A DNA stretch of 64,000 nt from Maridesulfovibrio sp. Its GTDB lineage: Bacteria; Desulfobacterota; Desulfovibrionia; Desulfovibrionales; Desulfovibrionaceae. The notes beneath the pieces are model-generated. The model was not told where the DNA came from, did no database searches, and worked only from the letters and a program-made list of their open reading frames with translations. The position numbers and the translations under genes were made by a program. Location: the NCBI RefSeq assembly GCF_963678865.1, contig NZ_OY787459.1, forward strand, positions 2,880,501 through 2,944,500. The letters run 5' to 3'. Positions 43,613-51,681 of the stretch are shown one piece after another; position 1 is the stretch's first letter, and each line of letters starts with the position of its first letter.

Positions 43613-44437
43613 ATGTCTAAGAAAAAAAAGAAAAACAGGGCCTTGCCCCAGAGCGTGGGCATTAATATTCCGGGCGTGGAAACCCATGCCCATTTGGATC
43701 TGGAAGAATTCCGTGAAGATTTTCAGGAAGTGCTGGCGAGGGCCAAAGAGAGCGGTGTTGGCAAAATAGGTAATGTTTTTCTGGGACCGCAGGCCTACCA
43801 TGAAAACAAGGGCCTATTTGCAGATTACCCGGAGGTCTTCTTTCTGTTGGGGGTGCATCCCAATGACTCCGGTAAATTTGTGGATGAAGACCTTGAGGCC
43901 ATGAGGGACGCCTTTAAAGCTGACCCGCGCTTGAAAGCGGTGGGTGAAATCGGGCTTGATTTCTATTGGGACCGTGTACCTTACGATGTGCAGGAGGATG
44001 TGTTCCGTAAGCAGCTCCAATTGGCAGAAGATCTGGATCTTCCTGTTGTAATCCATAGCCGGGATGCTCATGAGCGCACCTTTGATGTTCTGGAAGATTT
44101 CGGTTGGTCCGGCAAGCCGCTGCTTTGGCACTGTTTTGGTGGCGATGCGGAGACAGCGCAGCGCATAATTGAACACGGCTGGTATATTTCCATTCCCGGA
44201 CCGGTTACGTATAAGAAAAATGAAATTGCTCAGGAAGCTGTGAAATCCATTCCTCTGGACCGTCTGGTGCTGGAAACGGACTGCCCTTTCCTGACCCCGG
44301 AGCCGTGGCGCGGCAAGCGCAATGAACCTGCGTTTGTGGTTTTTACTGCCGCCAAAGTGGCAGAGCTGAAAGGCATGGATGTGAATGAACTCTGGAAGGC
44401 CTGCTCAGACAACGCACATCGTTTTTTCAGTTTATAA
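43613..44437 (+). CDS. tatD: TatD family metal-dependent hydrolase
   Basis: This 274-residue TIM-barrel hydrolase likely trims DNA ends or hydrolyses other phosphoesters. Metal ligands are recognised at VETHAHLD (the usual DxHxH is THAH here), GEIGLDFYWDR, VIHSRDAHERTFDVL, WHCFGGD and LETDCPFLTP. A Lys-rich N-terminal tail (MSKKKKKN) is unusual. The stop at 44435-44437 is followed in the same frame by an open stretch. The start has no clear Shine-Dalgarno, because repeat copy C lies directly before it. Confidence 0.88.
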   Translation: MSKKKKKNRALPQSVGINIPGVETHAHLDLEEFREDFQEVLARAKESGVGKIGNVFLGPQAYHENKGLFADYPEVFFLLGVHPNDSGKFVDEDLEAMRDAFKADPRLKAVGEIGLDFYWDRVPYDVQEDVFRKQLQLAEDLDLPVVIHSRDAHERTFDVLEDFGWSGKPLLWHCFGGDAETAQRIIEHGWYISIPGPVTYKKNEIAQEAVKSIPLDRLVLETDCPFLTPEPWRGKRNEPAFVVFTAAKVAELKGMDVNELWKACSDNAHRFFSL

Positions 44438-44629
44438 ACCTTTGGCGAGCAATGCCTTGTTTGTGAAATATCCACCAAGGCCCATGATCTTGTTTCCCGA
44501 AAATTCTGGGAATACAACCTCGTTGCCATGCGCAATGAGTACCTGCCTGCTGCCGAGACATGGGTGATTGAGGAACTTAAGGATGAATACACGGGACATG
44601 CTGAGCGGGTAATGAGCTGGGAGTCCTGA
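44438..44629 (+). pseudogene. In-frame coding-like remnant after the tatD stop
   Basis: From the codon after the TatD stop the same frame stays open for 63 codons to TGA at 44627-44629. It reads like a real protein (CLVCEISTKAHDLVSRKFWE, then LVAMRNEYLPAAETWVIEE). No start codon with a ribosome site is present near its beginning; the first in-frame ATG is within it. It may be a decayed gene remnant, or an extension of TatD reached by readthrough. I do not recognise its family. Confidence 0.4.
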
Positions 44630-44640
44630 CCGGGATTTTT

Positions 44641-45642
44641 TTATTTACAGATTACCAGATTGCGCCCGGACTGCTTGGCGCAGTACAGCCTTTGGTCCGC
44701 GATTTTGAGCAATTCATCTGCTGATGGGGGATCGCATTCTTCTATGGAGGAAATACCGCAGCTGAGGGTTATTTTTATTTTGCCTTCCGGGGCGTGGATT
44801 TCTTTTTCTTCGCATGCGCTTCTGATTCTTTCAGCCACTATTTCCGCTTCTTTTTTTTCGGAACCGGGCATAAGCACCACGAATTCCTCCCCTCCGTAGC
44901 GGCAGGGTAGATCCACACCCTGACGGCTGTTATCGTGCAGCACTTGTCCCAATGTACGTAAAACCACATCTCCGGTGGCATGTCCGTAATTGTCGTTGAC
45001 GGATTTGAAGTTGTCCACATCCAGCATGATTGCAGAGAGGGGGCCTCCCCGGCGTTTGAAGCGTTGCACTTCCTCTCGCAACCTGATGAAAAGGTAACGG
45101 CGCATGTACAGCCCGGTCAGGCTGTCTTCAATGGTTTGCCGGAACAGTCTGGAGTTTTCAATGGAAATTGCAGCTACAGTGGAAATTATACCCAGTTGGA
45201 AAAGTTCGGAAATATCCCATTGCTGCTCTTTAGGACGATATAGAGTGACAAATCCCCTGACGCGGTCCCTTGAACCAACCAGCGGAATGCACAGGCAGGT
45301 TTTGTCCGTTTCGCAGCATTTAGAGGGCAGGGGGTAGATTGAATCATCACAGACCGGGCGTACCACCGGTTTCAGGGATTGGGCGGCTTCATGCATGGCC
45401 TTGGTCAGCGGAATCTGCTCATCAATAATGACTCGACGGTGTTTGAGTGATGCAGCCACTCCTTTTAGCTGACGGTATTCGTCATACATCATCAAGGTAG
45501 CGTCCTGACAGTTGCCGAGATCACAGAAAGCTTCAAGAACCCGGTCGGTAAGAATGTCCGGATCAACTTCCATGGCCAGCAGGCGGGTTGCAAAATTTAC
45601 AGTCAGCAGGGTCGCGTCAAAATCGAATTTATCAATATGCAT
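44641..45642 (-). CDS. GGDEF diguanylate cyclase with GAF-like sensor
   Basis: This 333-residue cytoplasmic protein makes cyclic-di-GMP. A GAF-type domain (~20-165) is followed by a GGDEF domain (~170-333) with DSLTGLYMRRYL, MLDVDNFKSVNDNYGHATGD and the active-site GGEEF at 250-254. The product-inhibition I-site position, RxxD at 241-244, is QGVD, so feedback inhibition is probably lost. The GAF part contains several Cys (CCETDKTCLC) and might bind metal or sense redox. No EAL or receiver domain is present. It is monocistronic. Confidence 0.9.
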   Translation of the reverse strand: MHIDKFDFDATLLTVNFATRLLAMEVDPDILTDRVLEAFCDLGNCQDATLMMYDEYRQLKGVAASLKHRRVIIDEQIPLTKAMHEAAQSLKPVVRPVCDDSIYPLPSKCCETDKTCLCIPLVGSRDRVRGFVTLYRPKEQQWDISELFQLGIISTVAAISIENSRLFRQTIEDSLTGLYMRRYLFIRLREEVQRFKRRGGPLSAIMLDVDNFKSVNDNYGHATGDVVLRTLGQVLHDNSRQGVDLPCRYGGEEFVVLMPGSEKKEAEIVAERIRSACEEKEIHAPEGKIKITLSCGISSIEECDPPSADELLKIADQRLYCAKQSGRNLVICK

Positions 45643-45828
45643 TATTTGTATGGTTTATGGTGTTAGTGGTTAATCCTCTATATACAATGGCTTCCGGCAA
45701 AAATACAGCATAAGATTTTTGTGAGATTTTGGCCGGATTATAATTGTTGAATAGGATGATTGACAAATTTTTTATCATGAGTACAAAAAATTCTGGAGAT
45801 GATAAAAAATTATTACGAGGAGCAAGTT

Positions 45829-46533
45829 TTGCCATCCACAGCCAGCTCAAAATCCAAATCAAGAAAAATAGATAATTATGTCCCTTTTGTTGAGTTTCTG
45901 GGGACTTTTCTGGGAGAGAATTGTGAGGTTGTTCTGCATGATACAACCAGCAAGGAAAAATCCGTGCTTGCCATTGCCAATGAACACATTTCCGGTCGCG
46001 GAGTAGGTGCTCCGCTGACTGATCTGGCATTGAAATTTCTGGTCAATGAGGTCTACCGCGAGAAAGATTGGATGATGGGCTACACCACAGAGGGGCGTAA
46101 CGGCCATATCCTTCATTCCGCAACATATTTCATCAAGGATTCTGACGGGGAATTACTGGGGATGCTCTGTCTGAACATGGACACTTCTGACATGCTTGCC
46201 GCCCGTGATCTGATCAACAAGGTCATTCGCAGTGCCGGTTTTGAGCGTGCATCAAATAAGGAAGATTTCGGCGGTGCTCCTGCTGAAGAAGAGCACAGCG
46301 AAACTTTCCCAAAATCCATGGAAGACCTGACCGAATCCCTGATTGTGCGCGTTATTTCAGATACTAATATTCTCCCTGAACGCATGACTCCCGAAGAGAA
46401 AATGGATGTGGTTTCAACTCTCAACGAACGCGGGGTTTTCATGCTTAAAGGGGCTATCAAGGATGTAGCCAAGCATCTGGTTGTCTCCGAAGCCACAGTT
46501 TACCGTTATTTGCAGAAGATTAACGATAAATAA
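45829..46533 (+). CDS. YheO/DauR-like transcriptional regulator (PAS-like plus HTH)
   Basis: This regulator of ~234 residues has an N-terminal YheO-type PAS-like domain (residues ~15-125, YVPFVEFLGTFLGENCEVVL then MMGYTTEGRNGHILHSATYF). The C-terminal HTH ends LVVSEATVYRYLQKINDK. A TTG start at 45829 is preferred since AGGAG lies 6 bases ahead; the ATG at 45799 has a site too close to it. Relatives control D-arginine, amino-acid or cysteine catabolism. It precedes ridA, the symporter and the desulfidase, with a terminator between, and is the likely controller. Confidence 0.8.
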   Translation: MPSTASSKSKSRKIDNYVPFVEFLGTFLGENCEVVLHDTTSKEKSVLAIANEHISGRGVGAPLTDLALKFLVNEVYREKDWMMGYTTEGRNGHILHSATYFIKDSDGELLGMLCLNMDTSDMLAARDLINKVIRSAGFERASNKEDFGGAPAEEEHSETFPKSMEDLTESLIVRVISDTNILPERMTPEEKMDVVSTLNERGVFMLKGAIKDVAKHLVVSEATVYRYLQKINDK

Positions 46534-46558
46534 TTTTTAGTAGATTGAATTTTCTTAG

Positions 46559-46597
46559 CCGGATCAAACTCTTTGAGAGTTTGATCCGGTTTTTTTA
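46559..46597 (+). terminator. Intrinsic terminator after the YheO-like regulator
   Basis: CCGGATCAAACTC (46559-46571) pairs perfectly with GAGTTTGATCCGG (46577-46589), followed by eight T residues. Confidence 0.93.
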
Positions 46598-46712
46598 TTT
46601 TTTAAGGTAAGTGGGTAAGTACTGCTTTTTTCGAAAAATAGTGAAGTTTTTTTTCTAAATCATATTTCTTTTGGTGAAAGTAATAAAAAGTTCTCGCTAA
46701 AATAAAAAATTA

Positions 46713-46757
46713 TTGACGTGTGATTTTCTTATCGCTATACGTGAATTCGTCACAACG
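46713..46757 (+). promoter_or_regulatory. Promoter and possible operator of the ridA operon
   Basis: TTGACG (46713-46718) and TATACG (46736-46741) are 17 bases apart. Directly downstream lie GTGA-ATTCG-TCAC (46741-46753), a short palindrome, and two ACGTGAA copies 16 bases apart. This would be a natural site for the YheO-like regulator; inferred. Confidence 0.6.
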
Positions 46758-46808
46758 TGAAGGTTGTTTTTTTTGCACTTAAATAAAAAATCCATACAGG
46801 AGAGAACA

Positions 46809-47183
46809 ATGAAAAAAGTAGTTGTAAGCGATAAGGCCCCGGCAGCAGTCGGTTGTTATTCACATGCTATTGAAACCGGAAATATGGTTTTTACCTCCGG
46901 CCAGCTGCCCATTGATGCCGAAACCGGGAAGATGCCCGAAGGCCCCGGCGCACAGGCCAAGCAGGCTCTCGATAATCTCAAGTACGTTCTTGAAGCAGCC
47001 GGAACTGCCATGGACAACGTGGTCAAGACTACCGTGCTGATCCAGAACATCGAAGATTTCGCTGCCATCAACGAAGTTTATGCAACTTATTTTTCAGAGC
47101 CTTTCCCTGCACGCAGTTGTTTCGAAGTGGCTAACCTTCCCCTTGGCGCTCTGGTTGAGATCGAGGCTGTAGCGAATAAATAG
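46809..47183 (+). CDS. ridA: RidA family 2-iminobutanoate/2-iminopropanoate deaminase
   Basis: This 124-residue trimeric protein hydrolyses reactive enamine/imine intermediates such as 2-aminoacrylate. Signature features are APAAVGCYSHAIETGNMVFT, SGQLPIDAETGKMPEGPGAQ, and the catalytic Arg in FPARSCFEVANLPLGALVEI. The start at 46809 has AGGAGA ahead; the upstream frame is not supported. In this operon a cysteine desulfidase would produce 2-aminoacrylate, so RidA has a direct job there. Confidence 0.95.
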   Translation: MKKVVVSDKAPAAVGCYSHAIETGNMVFTSGQLPIDAETGKMPEGPGAQAKQALDNLKYVLEAAGTAMDNVVKTTVLIQNIEDFAAINEVYATYFSEPFPARSCFEVANLPLGALVEIEAVANK

Positions 47184-47254
47184 TAAAATCCGGTCCGCGG
47201 TGCTGCCGGGTGAATTTTCAGGGCCGCTTGCGTGCCCATACAAAGGAGTGGAAA

Positions 47255-48451
47255 ATGTCTAGTGAATCAAAATTCAAGGAATTCGGACTGATTATTAAGT
47301 TGCTTGTCGGTATTGCTGCCGGTGTCGTAATCGGCCTTTTTGCCAACCATGCAGTAATTGAAGTTGTGGTTACAGCCAAATACGTAATGGGACAGTTCAT
47401 TTTCTATACTGTTCCCCTAGTTATTCTGGCTTTTATCGCTCCGGCGATCACTAGACTGGGCCAGAATGCATCCAAGATGCTGGGCGTAGGTGTCGGCCTC
47501 GCTTATCTGTCCGCCGCGGGTGCCGCTACAATGGCTGCTGTTGCCGGATACGTTCTCATTCCGCATCTGTCCATCGCCACTCAGATTGAAGGTCTTCGCG
47601 AGCTTCCTGAAGTAGTCTTTCAGCTTTCCATTCCGCCGATCATGTCTGTTATGACCGCTCTGGTTACCGCTGTTGTGCTCGGTCTCGCTACTATCTGGGT
47701 CAAGGCCAAGACCTTTGAAAATATGCTCGGTGAATTCGAGAATATCATGATGCAGGTCGTCAACCGGATTATCATCCCCGTCCTGCCCTTTTTCATTGCA
47801 ACCACCTTTGCGGGTCTTGCATACGAAGGCAGCCTGACCAAGCAGCTTCCCGTGTTCCTTGAAGTTATTGCAATTGTTCTTGTCGGACATTTCATCTGGC
47901 TGGCTTTCCTCTACACCCTCGCAGGCATTATTTCCAAACGTAACCCCATTGAAGTTTTCAGGCACTATCCTCCCGCATACCTCACTGCGGTAGGTACCAT
48001 GTCCAGCGCCGCGACCCTGCCTGTTTCACTCGAATGTGCAGGCAAGTCCAAAGCCCTGTGCAAGGATACTGTTGAATTCATGGTTCCCCTCGGCGCAACT
48101 ATCCACCTTTGCGGTTCCGTGCTTACCGAGACATTTTTTGCCATGACCATCTCCATGATGCTCTACGGCACCCTGCCTTCCGTAGGCACTATGACTCTGT
48201 TTATCCTGCTCTTCGGCATCTTTGCCATCGGCGCACCCGGTGTTCCCGGTGGAACCGTAATGGCTTCGCTGGGTATTGTCGTCGGCGTACTCGGCTTCGA
48301 TCCTGCCGGTGTGGCTCTGCTGCTGGCAGTATTCGCCCTGCAGGACAGCTTCGGTACTGCCTGCAACGTAACCGGTGACGGCGCCCTTGCTCTCATGATG
48401 GAAGGCATCTTCAACCGTAACGGTGAGCTTGATAAAGCCCGCGCATCTTAA
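47255..48451 (+). CDS. DAACS-type sodium/proton:amino acid (dicarboxylate) symporter
   Basis: This 398-residue transporter belongs to the glutamate/aspartate/serine/cysteine symporter family (GltP/SstT-like). Features are FIFYTVPLVILAFIAPAITR, the serine-rich AVGTMSSAATLPVSLECAGK, VPLGATIHLCGSVLTETFF and the C-terminal substrate region DSFGTACNVTGDGALALMME. The start at 47255 has AAAGGAG ahead. Position between RidA and a cysteine desulfidase suggests it imports cysteine or serine. It ends 51 bases before repeat copy D. Confidence 0.85.
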   Translation: MSSESKFKEFGLIIKLLVGIAAGVVIGLFANHAVIEVVVTAKYVMGQFIFYTVPLVILAFIAPAITRLGQNASKMLGVGVGLAYLSAAGAATMAAVAGYVLIPHLSIATQIEGLRELPEVVFQLSIPPIMSVMTALVTAVVLGLATIWVKAKTFENMLGEFENIMMQVVNRIIIPVLPFFIATTFAGLAYEGSLTKQLPVFLEVIAIVLVGHFIWLAFLYTLAGIISKRNPIEVFRHYPPAYLTAVGTMSSAATLPVSLECAGKSKALCKDTVEFMVPLGATIHLCGSVLTETFFAMTISMMLYGTLPSVGTMTLFILLFGIFAIGAPGVPGGTVMASLGIVVGVLGFDPAGVALLLAVFALQDSFGTACNVTGDGALALMMEGIFNRNGELDKARAS

Positions 48452-48501
48452 GCCCGGTCTTCCATATATCCTGCGGGATCTCATGGTCCCGCAGGAGTCT
48501 T

Positions 48502-48589
48502 GATGCGCTTCGCGCTTTTTAATGAAAAGTTTTGCCTCCGGCGGCTAAAACCCTTTTGTAAAAAGAGTTTTAGAATCCCAAAACTTTTC
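48502..48589 (+). repeat. Dispersed intergenic hairpin repeat, copy D
   Basis: GATGCGCTTCGCGC (48502-48515), then AATGAAAAGTTTTGCCTCC, GGCGGCTAAAACCC, an internal hairpin with GTAAAAAGAGTTTTAG, and CCCAAAACTTTT. Same orientation as copy B and opposite to C and E. Confidence 0.8.
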
Positions 48590-48698
48590 AGTTGGCTTTC
48601 GCCGCTGGAGACAATGGCTGTAATAAATTTAAAAATTTGTTTTTCCACGCAAGGTCGAACTGACTCCTAGCAGTTTCGGTCATACAACGCGGCGAAGC

Positions 48699-48778
48699 CT
48701 TAATAAAAGGTTTTGGGAGAGTCCAGAGAACCCTTTTGCAAAAGGGTTCTCTGGACCCCGAAGGGCCGCCGGAGGCAT
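48699..48778 (-). repeat. Dispersed intergenic hairpin repeat, copy E
   Basis: AATAAAAGGTTTTGGGAGAG, a strong hairpin of CCAGAGAACCCTTTTG with CAAAAGGGTTCTCTGG, and GGGCCGCCGGAGGC. It faces copy D. Its edge GGAGG (48771-48775) sits 8 bases before the next ATG and serves as its Shine-Dalgarno. Confidence 0.8.
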
Positions 48779-48783
48779 CCATA

Positions 48784-50079
48784 ATGATCAATAAAAAATG
48801 GTCTGAATTCGCAGAAATTCTGAAACGTGAAGTTGTCCCCGCACTGGGCTGCACAGAGCCTGTTGCAATAGCCCTCGCTGCAGCCAAAGCTGCTGAAACT
48901 CTTGGAACCGAGCCTGAAAAGGTAGTGGTCAAGGTCAGCGGCAACCTGCTGAAAAACGGCATGGGTGTAGGTGTTCCCGGTACCGGTATGACCGGGCTGG
49001 ATATTGCCGCAGCCGTGGGTGTTACCGGGGGTAAATCCGATCTCGCACTCGAAGTTCTGCGTGACCTTGATGCCGAGCAACTGGCAGCAGGCAAGAAGTT
49101 GATCTCCGAGGGGCGTCTGCAGGTGCAACTGGCTGATACTGAAGAGTTGCTTTACGTTGAAGCGGTGGTTGAGAACGGAGAAGATTCCGCCCGTTGCGTG
49201 ATAGCCCGTGCGCATGCTGCAATCGTGCTGGTGGAAAAAAATGGTGAAGAAATTTTCTCTGCCCCGTGGCTGAGCGAAGACAACGAGAAGTCCGGCTGCA
49301 CCATGAGCATGAAAGAAATTTTTGAATACGCAACCGAAGCTCCGCTCGAAGACCTGCGATTTATTCTTGAGGCTGTGGAACTCAATGAAAAGGTCGCCGC
49401 TGAAGGACTTGCTTCTGATTGGGGCTTGAAGGTCGGTAAATCCATTGCCAAGGATATTGAAGACGGAATCCGTTCCGACGATATTGTTTCTTACGCGATT
49501 AAACTGACCGCAGCAGCTTCTGATGCACGCATGGAAGGTATCCAGATGCCGGTCATGAGCAATTCAGGCAGCGGTAATCAGGGTTTAACAGCTACCTTGC
49601 CTGTGGTTGCCTTTGCCAGACGCCGTAACGCCGAAGAAGAACAGCTCATCCGGGCACTGATTCTAAGCCATCTTTCCGCTGTTCATATGAAGAACCATCT
49701 CGGTAAGCTCTCTGCGCTTTGCGGAGCCAGCCTTGCTGCTACCGCGTCCGGTTGCGGCATTGTACTTATTCTGGGTGGCGGGCTGAAAGAAGTTGAAAGT
49801 ACCATCAAGAACACCCTCGGTGATATTGCCGGAATGATCTGCGACGGGGCTAAAACATCCTGTGCGCTGAAGGTTTCCTCTGCTGTGGAAGCGGCGATCA
49901 ATTCTGCATTGCTGGCTATGAAAGGTATCTGCATTCCCGGAAAAGACGGTATTCTGGATGATGATATTGAAGTCTGCATCCGCAACGTGGGCCAGCTAGG
50001 CTCCGTGGGAATGGCCCAGACTGACAAGGTTATACTCGAGATTATGACCGGAAAGCATACCACTGCCCCGGCAGCATAA
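48784..50079 (+). CDS. cyuA: L-cysteine desulfidase/serine-dehydratase-like protein (YhaM/CyuA, UPF0597 family)
   Basis: This 431-residue protein matches the CyuA/YhaM family, which converts L-cysteine to pyruvate, ammonia and sulfide with an Fe-S cluster. The first cluster Cys lies in PALGCTEPVAIALAAAKAAE. Others lie in ALCGASLAATASGCGIVLIL and MICDGAKTSCALKVSSAVEA. MSNSGSGNQGLTATLPVVAF is another block. The start at 48784 uses GGAGG supplied by repeat copy E. It follows a symporter and RidA, which fits cysteine breakdown that yields sulfide and 2-aminoacrylate. Serine as substrate is possible. Confidence 0.85.
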   Translation: MINKKWSEFAEILKREVVPALGCTEPVAIALAAAKAAETLGTEPEKVVVKVSGNLLKNGMGVGVPGTGMTGLDIAAAVGVTGGKSDLALEVLRDLDAEQLAAGKKLISEGRLQVQLADTEELLYVEAVVENGEDSARCVIARAHAAIVLVEKNGEEIFSAPWLSEDNEKSGCTMSMKEIFEYATEAPLEDLRFILEAVELNEKVAAEGLASDWGLKVGKSIAKDIEDGIRSDDIVSYAIKLTAAASDARMEGIQMPVMSNSGSGNQGLTATLPVVAFARRRNAEEEQLIRALILSHLSAVHMKNHLGKLSALCGASLAATASGCGIVLILGGGLKEVESTIKNTLGDIAGMICDGAKTSCALKVSSAVEAAINSALLAMKGICIPGKDGILDDDIEVCIRNVGQLGSVGMAQTDKVILEIMTGKHTTAPAA

Positions 50080-50133
50080 TTTCTACAGAACTACACCTCC
50101 CCCCTTTCGTCCTCCATTGGATTGACGAAAAAG

Positions 50134-50170
50134 AAGCCCCCGATTCTGCATGATCGGGGGCTTTGCTTTT
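50134..50170. terminator. Bidirectional terminator between cyuA and nfnB
   Basis: AAGCCCCCGAT (50134-50144) pairs perfectly with ATCGGGGGCTT (50153-50163). T-rich sequence lies on the right and an A-rich stretch on the left, so it can serve both converging genes. Confidence 0.88.
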
Positions 50171-50265
50171 TGCTTGAACAGAGGGGTAATACTAATCAAG
50201 CCCTATTCTGCTTATGATTTCACTCTGCATATCCTTACAGGGTTCAGCAAAGAGACGGAGGATAA

Positions 50266-51681
50266 CTAAACTCCCAGCTTCTCAGCAATAGTCTTAGCCG
50301 CACGGCGACCTGCGCCCATGGCCGAGATTACTGTTGCGGACCCGCCGGCGATGTCCCCGCCTGCGTAGACATTGGGAATGGAAGTTTCTCCAGTTTCGCC
50401 ATTGGTTACGATGTAGCCCCGCTTGCTGAGCTCAAGTCCGGGAGTGGCTTCGAGCAGAACCGGGTTGGCTCCGGTTCCCACTGCGAGGATAACCATGTCT
50501 ACTTCCAGTTCCTTTGTTTTTCCTTCCACTGCAACGGGACGGCGGCGACCGGAGTCGTCCGGTTCTCCGAGTTCCATTACCTGCAGGGTCATGGATTTTA
50601 CGCGGGAATTTTCGTCGCCGTTAATGGCGATGGGGGAGGTGAGCAGCTCAAGCTGTACGCCTTCCTCAATTGCATGATGCAGTTCTTCTCGGCGGGCCGG
50701 CATTTCTTCCTGAGTACGGCGGTATGTGATATAGACATTTTCCGCGCCGAGACGCAGGGCGGTGCGGGCGGCATCCATAGCTACGTTTCCGCCGCCGATG
50801 ACGGCCACATTGCGGGCCTTGGGTGCGGGGGTGTCGTAGTTTGGGAAATCATAGGCCCGGCCCAGGTTGATGCGGGTCAGGTATTCGTTGGCGGAAAAAA
50901 CGCCCACAAGGTTTTCGCCGGGAATGTTCATGAACCACGGCAACCCGGCACCGACACCGATGAATACGGCATCGAATCCGTCTTCGAAAAGATCTTCCAC
51001 GGTAATTGTTTTACCGCCAACGTAGTTGGGCAGGAAGGTTACACCCTTGGACCAGAGCGCACCCACTTCGCGGGCGACGATTGACTTGGGCAGGCGGAAT
51101 TCAGGGATACCGTAAATCAATACTCCGCCTACTTCGTGCAGGGCTTCGTATACGGTGACCGGAACGCCGCGTGCGGCAAGGTATCCGGCTACGGTCAGGC
51201 TGGAGGGTCCGGAACCGATGCAGGCAACTTTGAACTGGTCGTTGGGCAGGGAACAGGCTGTGTGTCCGGTGATCATTTCACAGGCGGAATCACTGTCAAA
51301 GGAATCGGCGACAAAGCGTTCAAGGCGTCCGATAGCAACAGGCTCGTATTTTTTGCCGAGAATACAGGAACCCTCACACTGGGATTCCTGCGGACATACG
51401 CGTCCGCAGACAGCGGGCAGGGCGTTGGTTTCCTTGATAACCCGGTACGCGGAAGGAATGTCTCCGTCGGCAAGATGCTTGACGAAACTTTTGATGTCGA
51501 TTTCAACCGGACAGCCTTTCTGGCAGAGCGGTTTTTTACACTGCAGACAGCGGGCGGCTTCTGCCATGGCTTCTTCTTTGGAATAACCGAGGGCAACTTC
51601 GCTGAAGTTCTTGTTACGGACATCAGCCGGTTGTTCCGGCATCGGGGTACGGGTGGGGGTAAAATTCTGTTTATTCACCAT
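50266..51681 (-). CDS. nfnB: NADH-dependent ferredoxin:NADP+ oxidoreductase, large subunit (NfnB, GltD-like)
   Basis: This 471-residue flavoprotein bifurcates or confurcates electrons between NADH, NADPH and ferredoxin with NfnA. N-terminal cysteines for two 4Fe-4S clusters are in ARCLQCKKPLCQKGCPVEID and VCGRVCPQESQCEGSC. A FAD-binding domain (ACIGSGPSSLTVAGYLA) and an NADP domain (VAVIGGGNVAMDAARTALRL) follow. Length and order match GltD-like NfnB/SudA proteins. Its start overlaps the end of nfnA by 11 bases. A cell using NfnAB balances cofactors in sulfate-reducing or fermentative growth. Confidence 0.92.
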   Translation of the reverse strand: MVNKQNFTPTRTPMPEQPADVRNKNFSEVALGYSKEEAMAEAARCLQCKKPLCQKGCPVEIDIKSFVKHLADGDIPSAYRVIKETNALPAVCGRVCPQESQCEGSCILGKKYEPVAIGRLERFVADSFDSDSACEMITGHTACSLPNDQFKVACIGSGPSSLTVAGYLAARGVPVTVYEALHEVGGVLIYGIPEFRLPKSIVAREVGALWSKGVTFLPNYVGGKTITVEDLFEDGFDAVFIGVGAGLPWFMNIPGENLVGVFSANEYLTRINLGRAYDFPNYDTPAPKARNVAVIGGGNVAMDAARTALRLGAENVYITYRRTQEEMPARREELHHAIEEGVQLELLTSPIAINGDENSRVKSMTLQVMELGEPDDSGRRRPVAVEGKTKELEVDMVILAVGTGANPVLLEATPGLELSKRGYIVTNGETGETSIPNVYAGGDIAGGSATVISAMGAGRRAAKTIAEKLGV

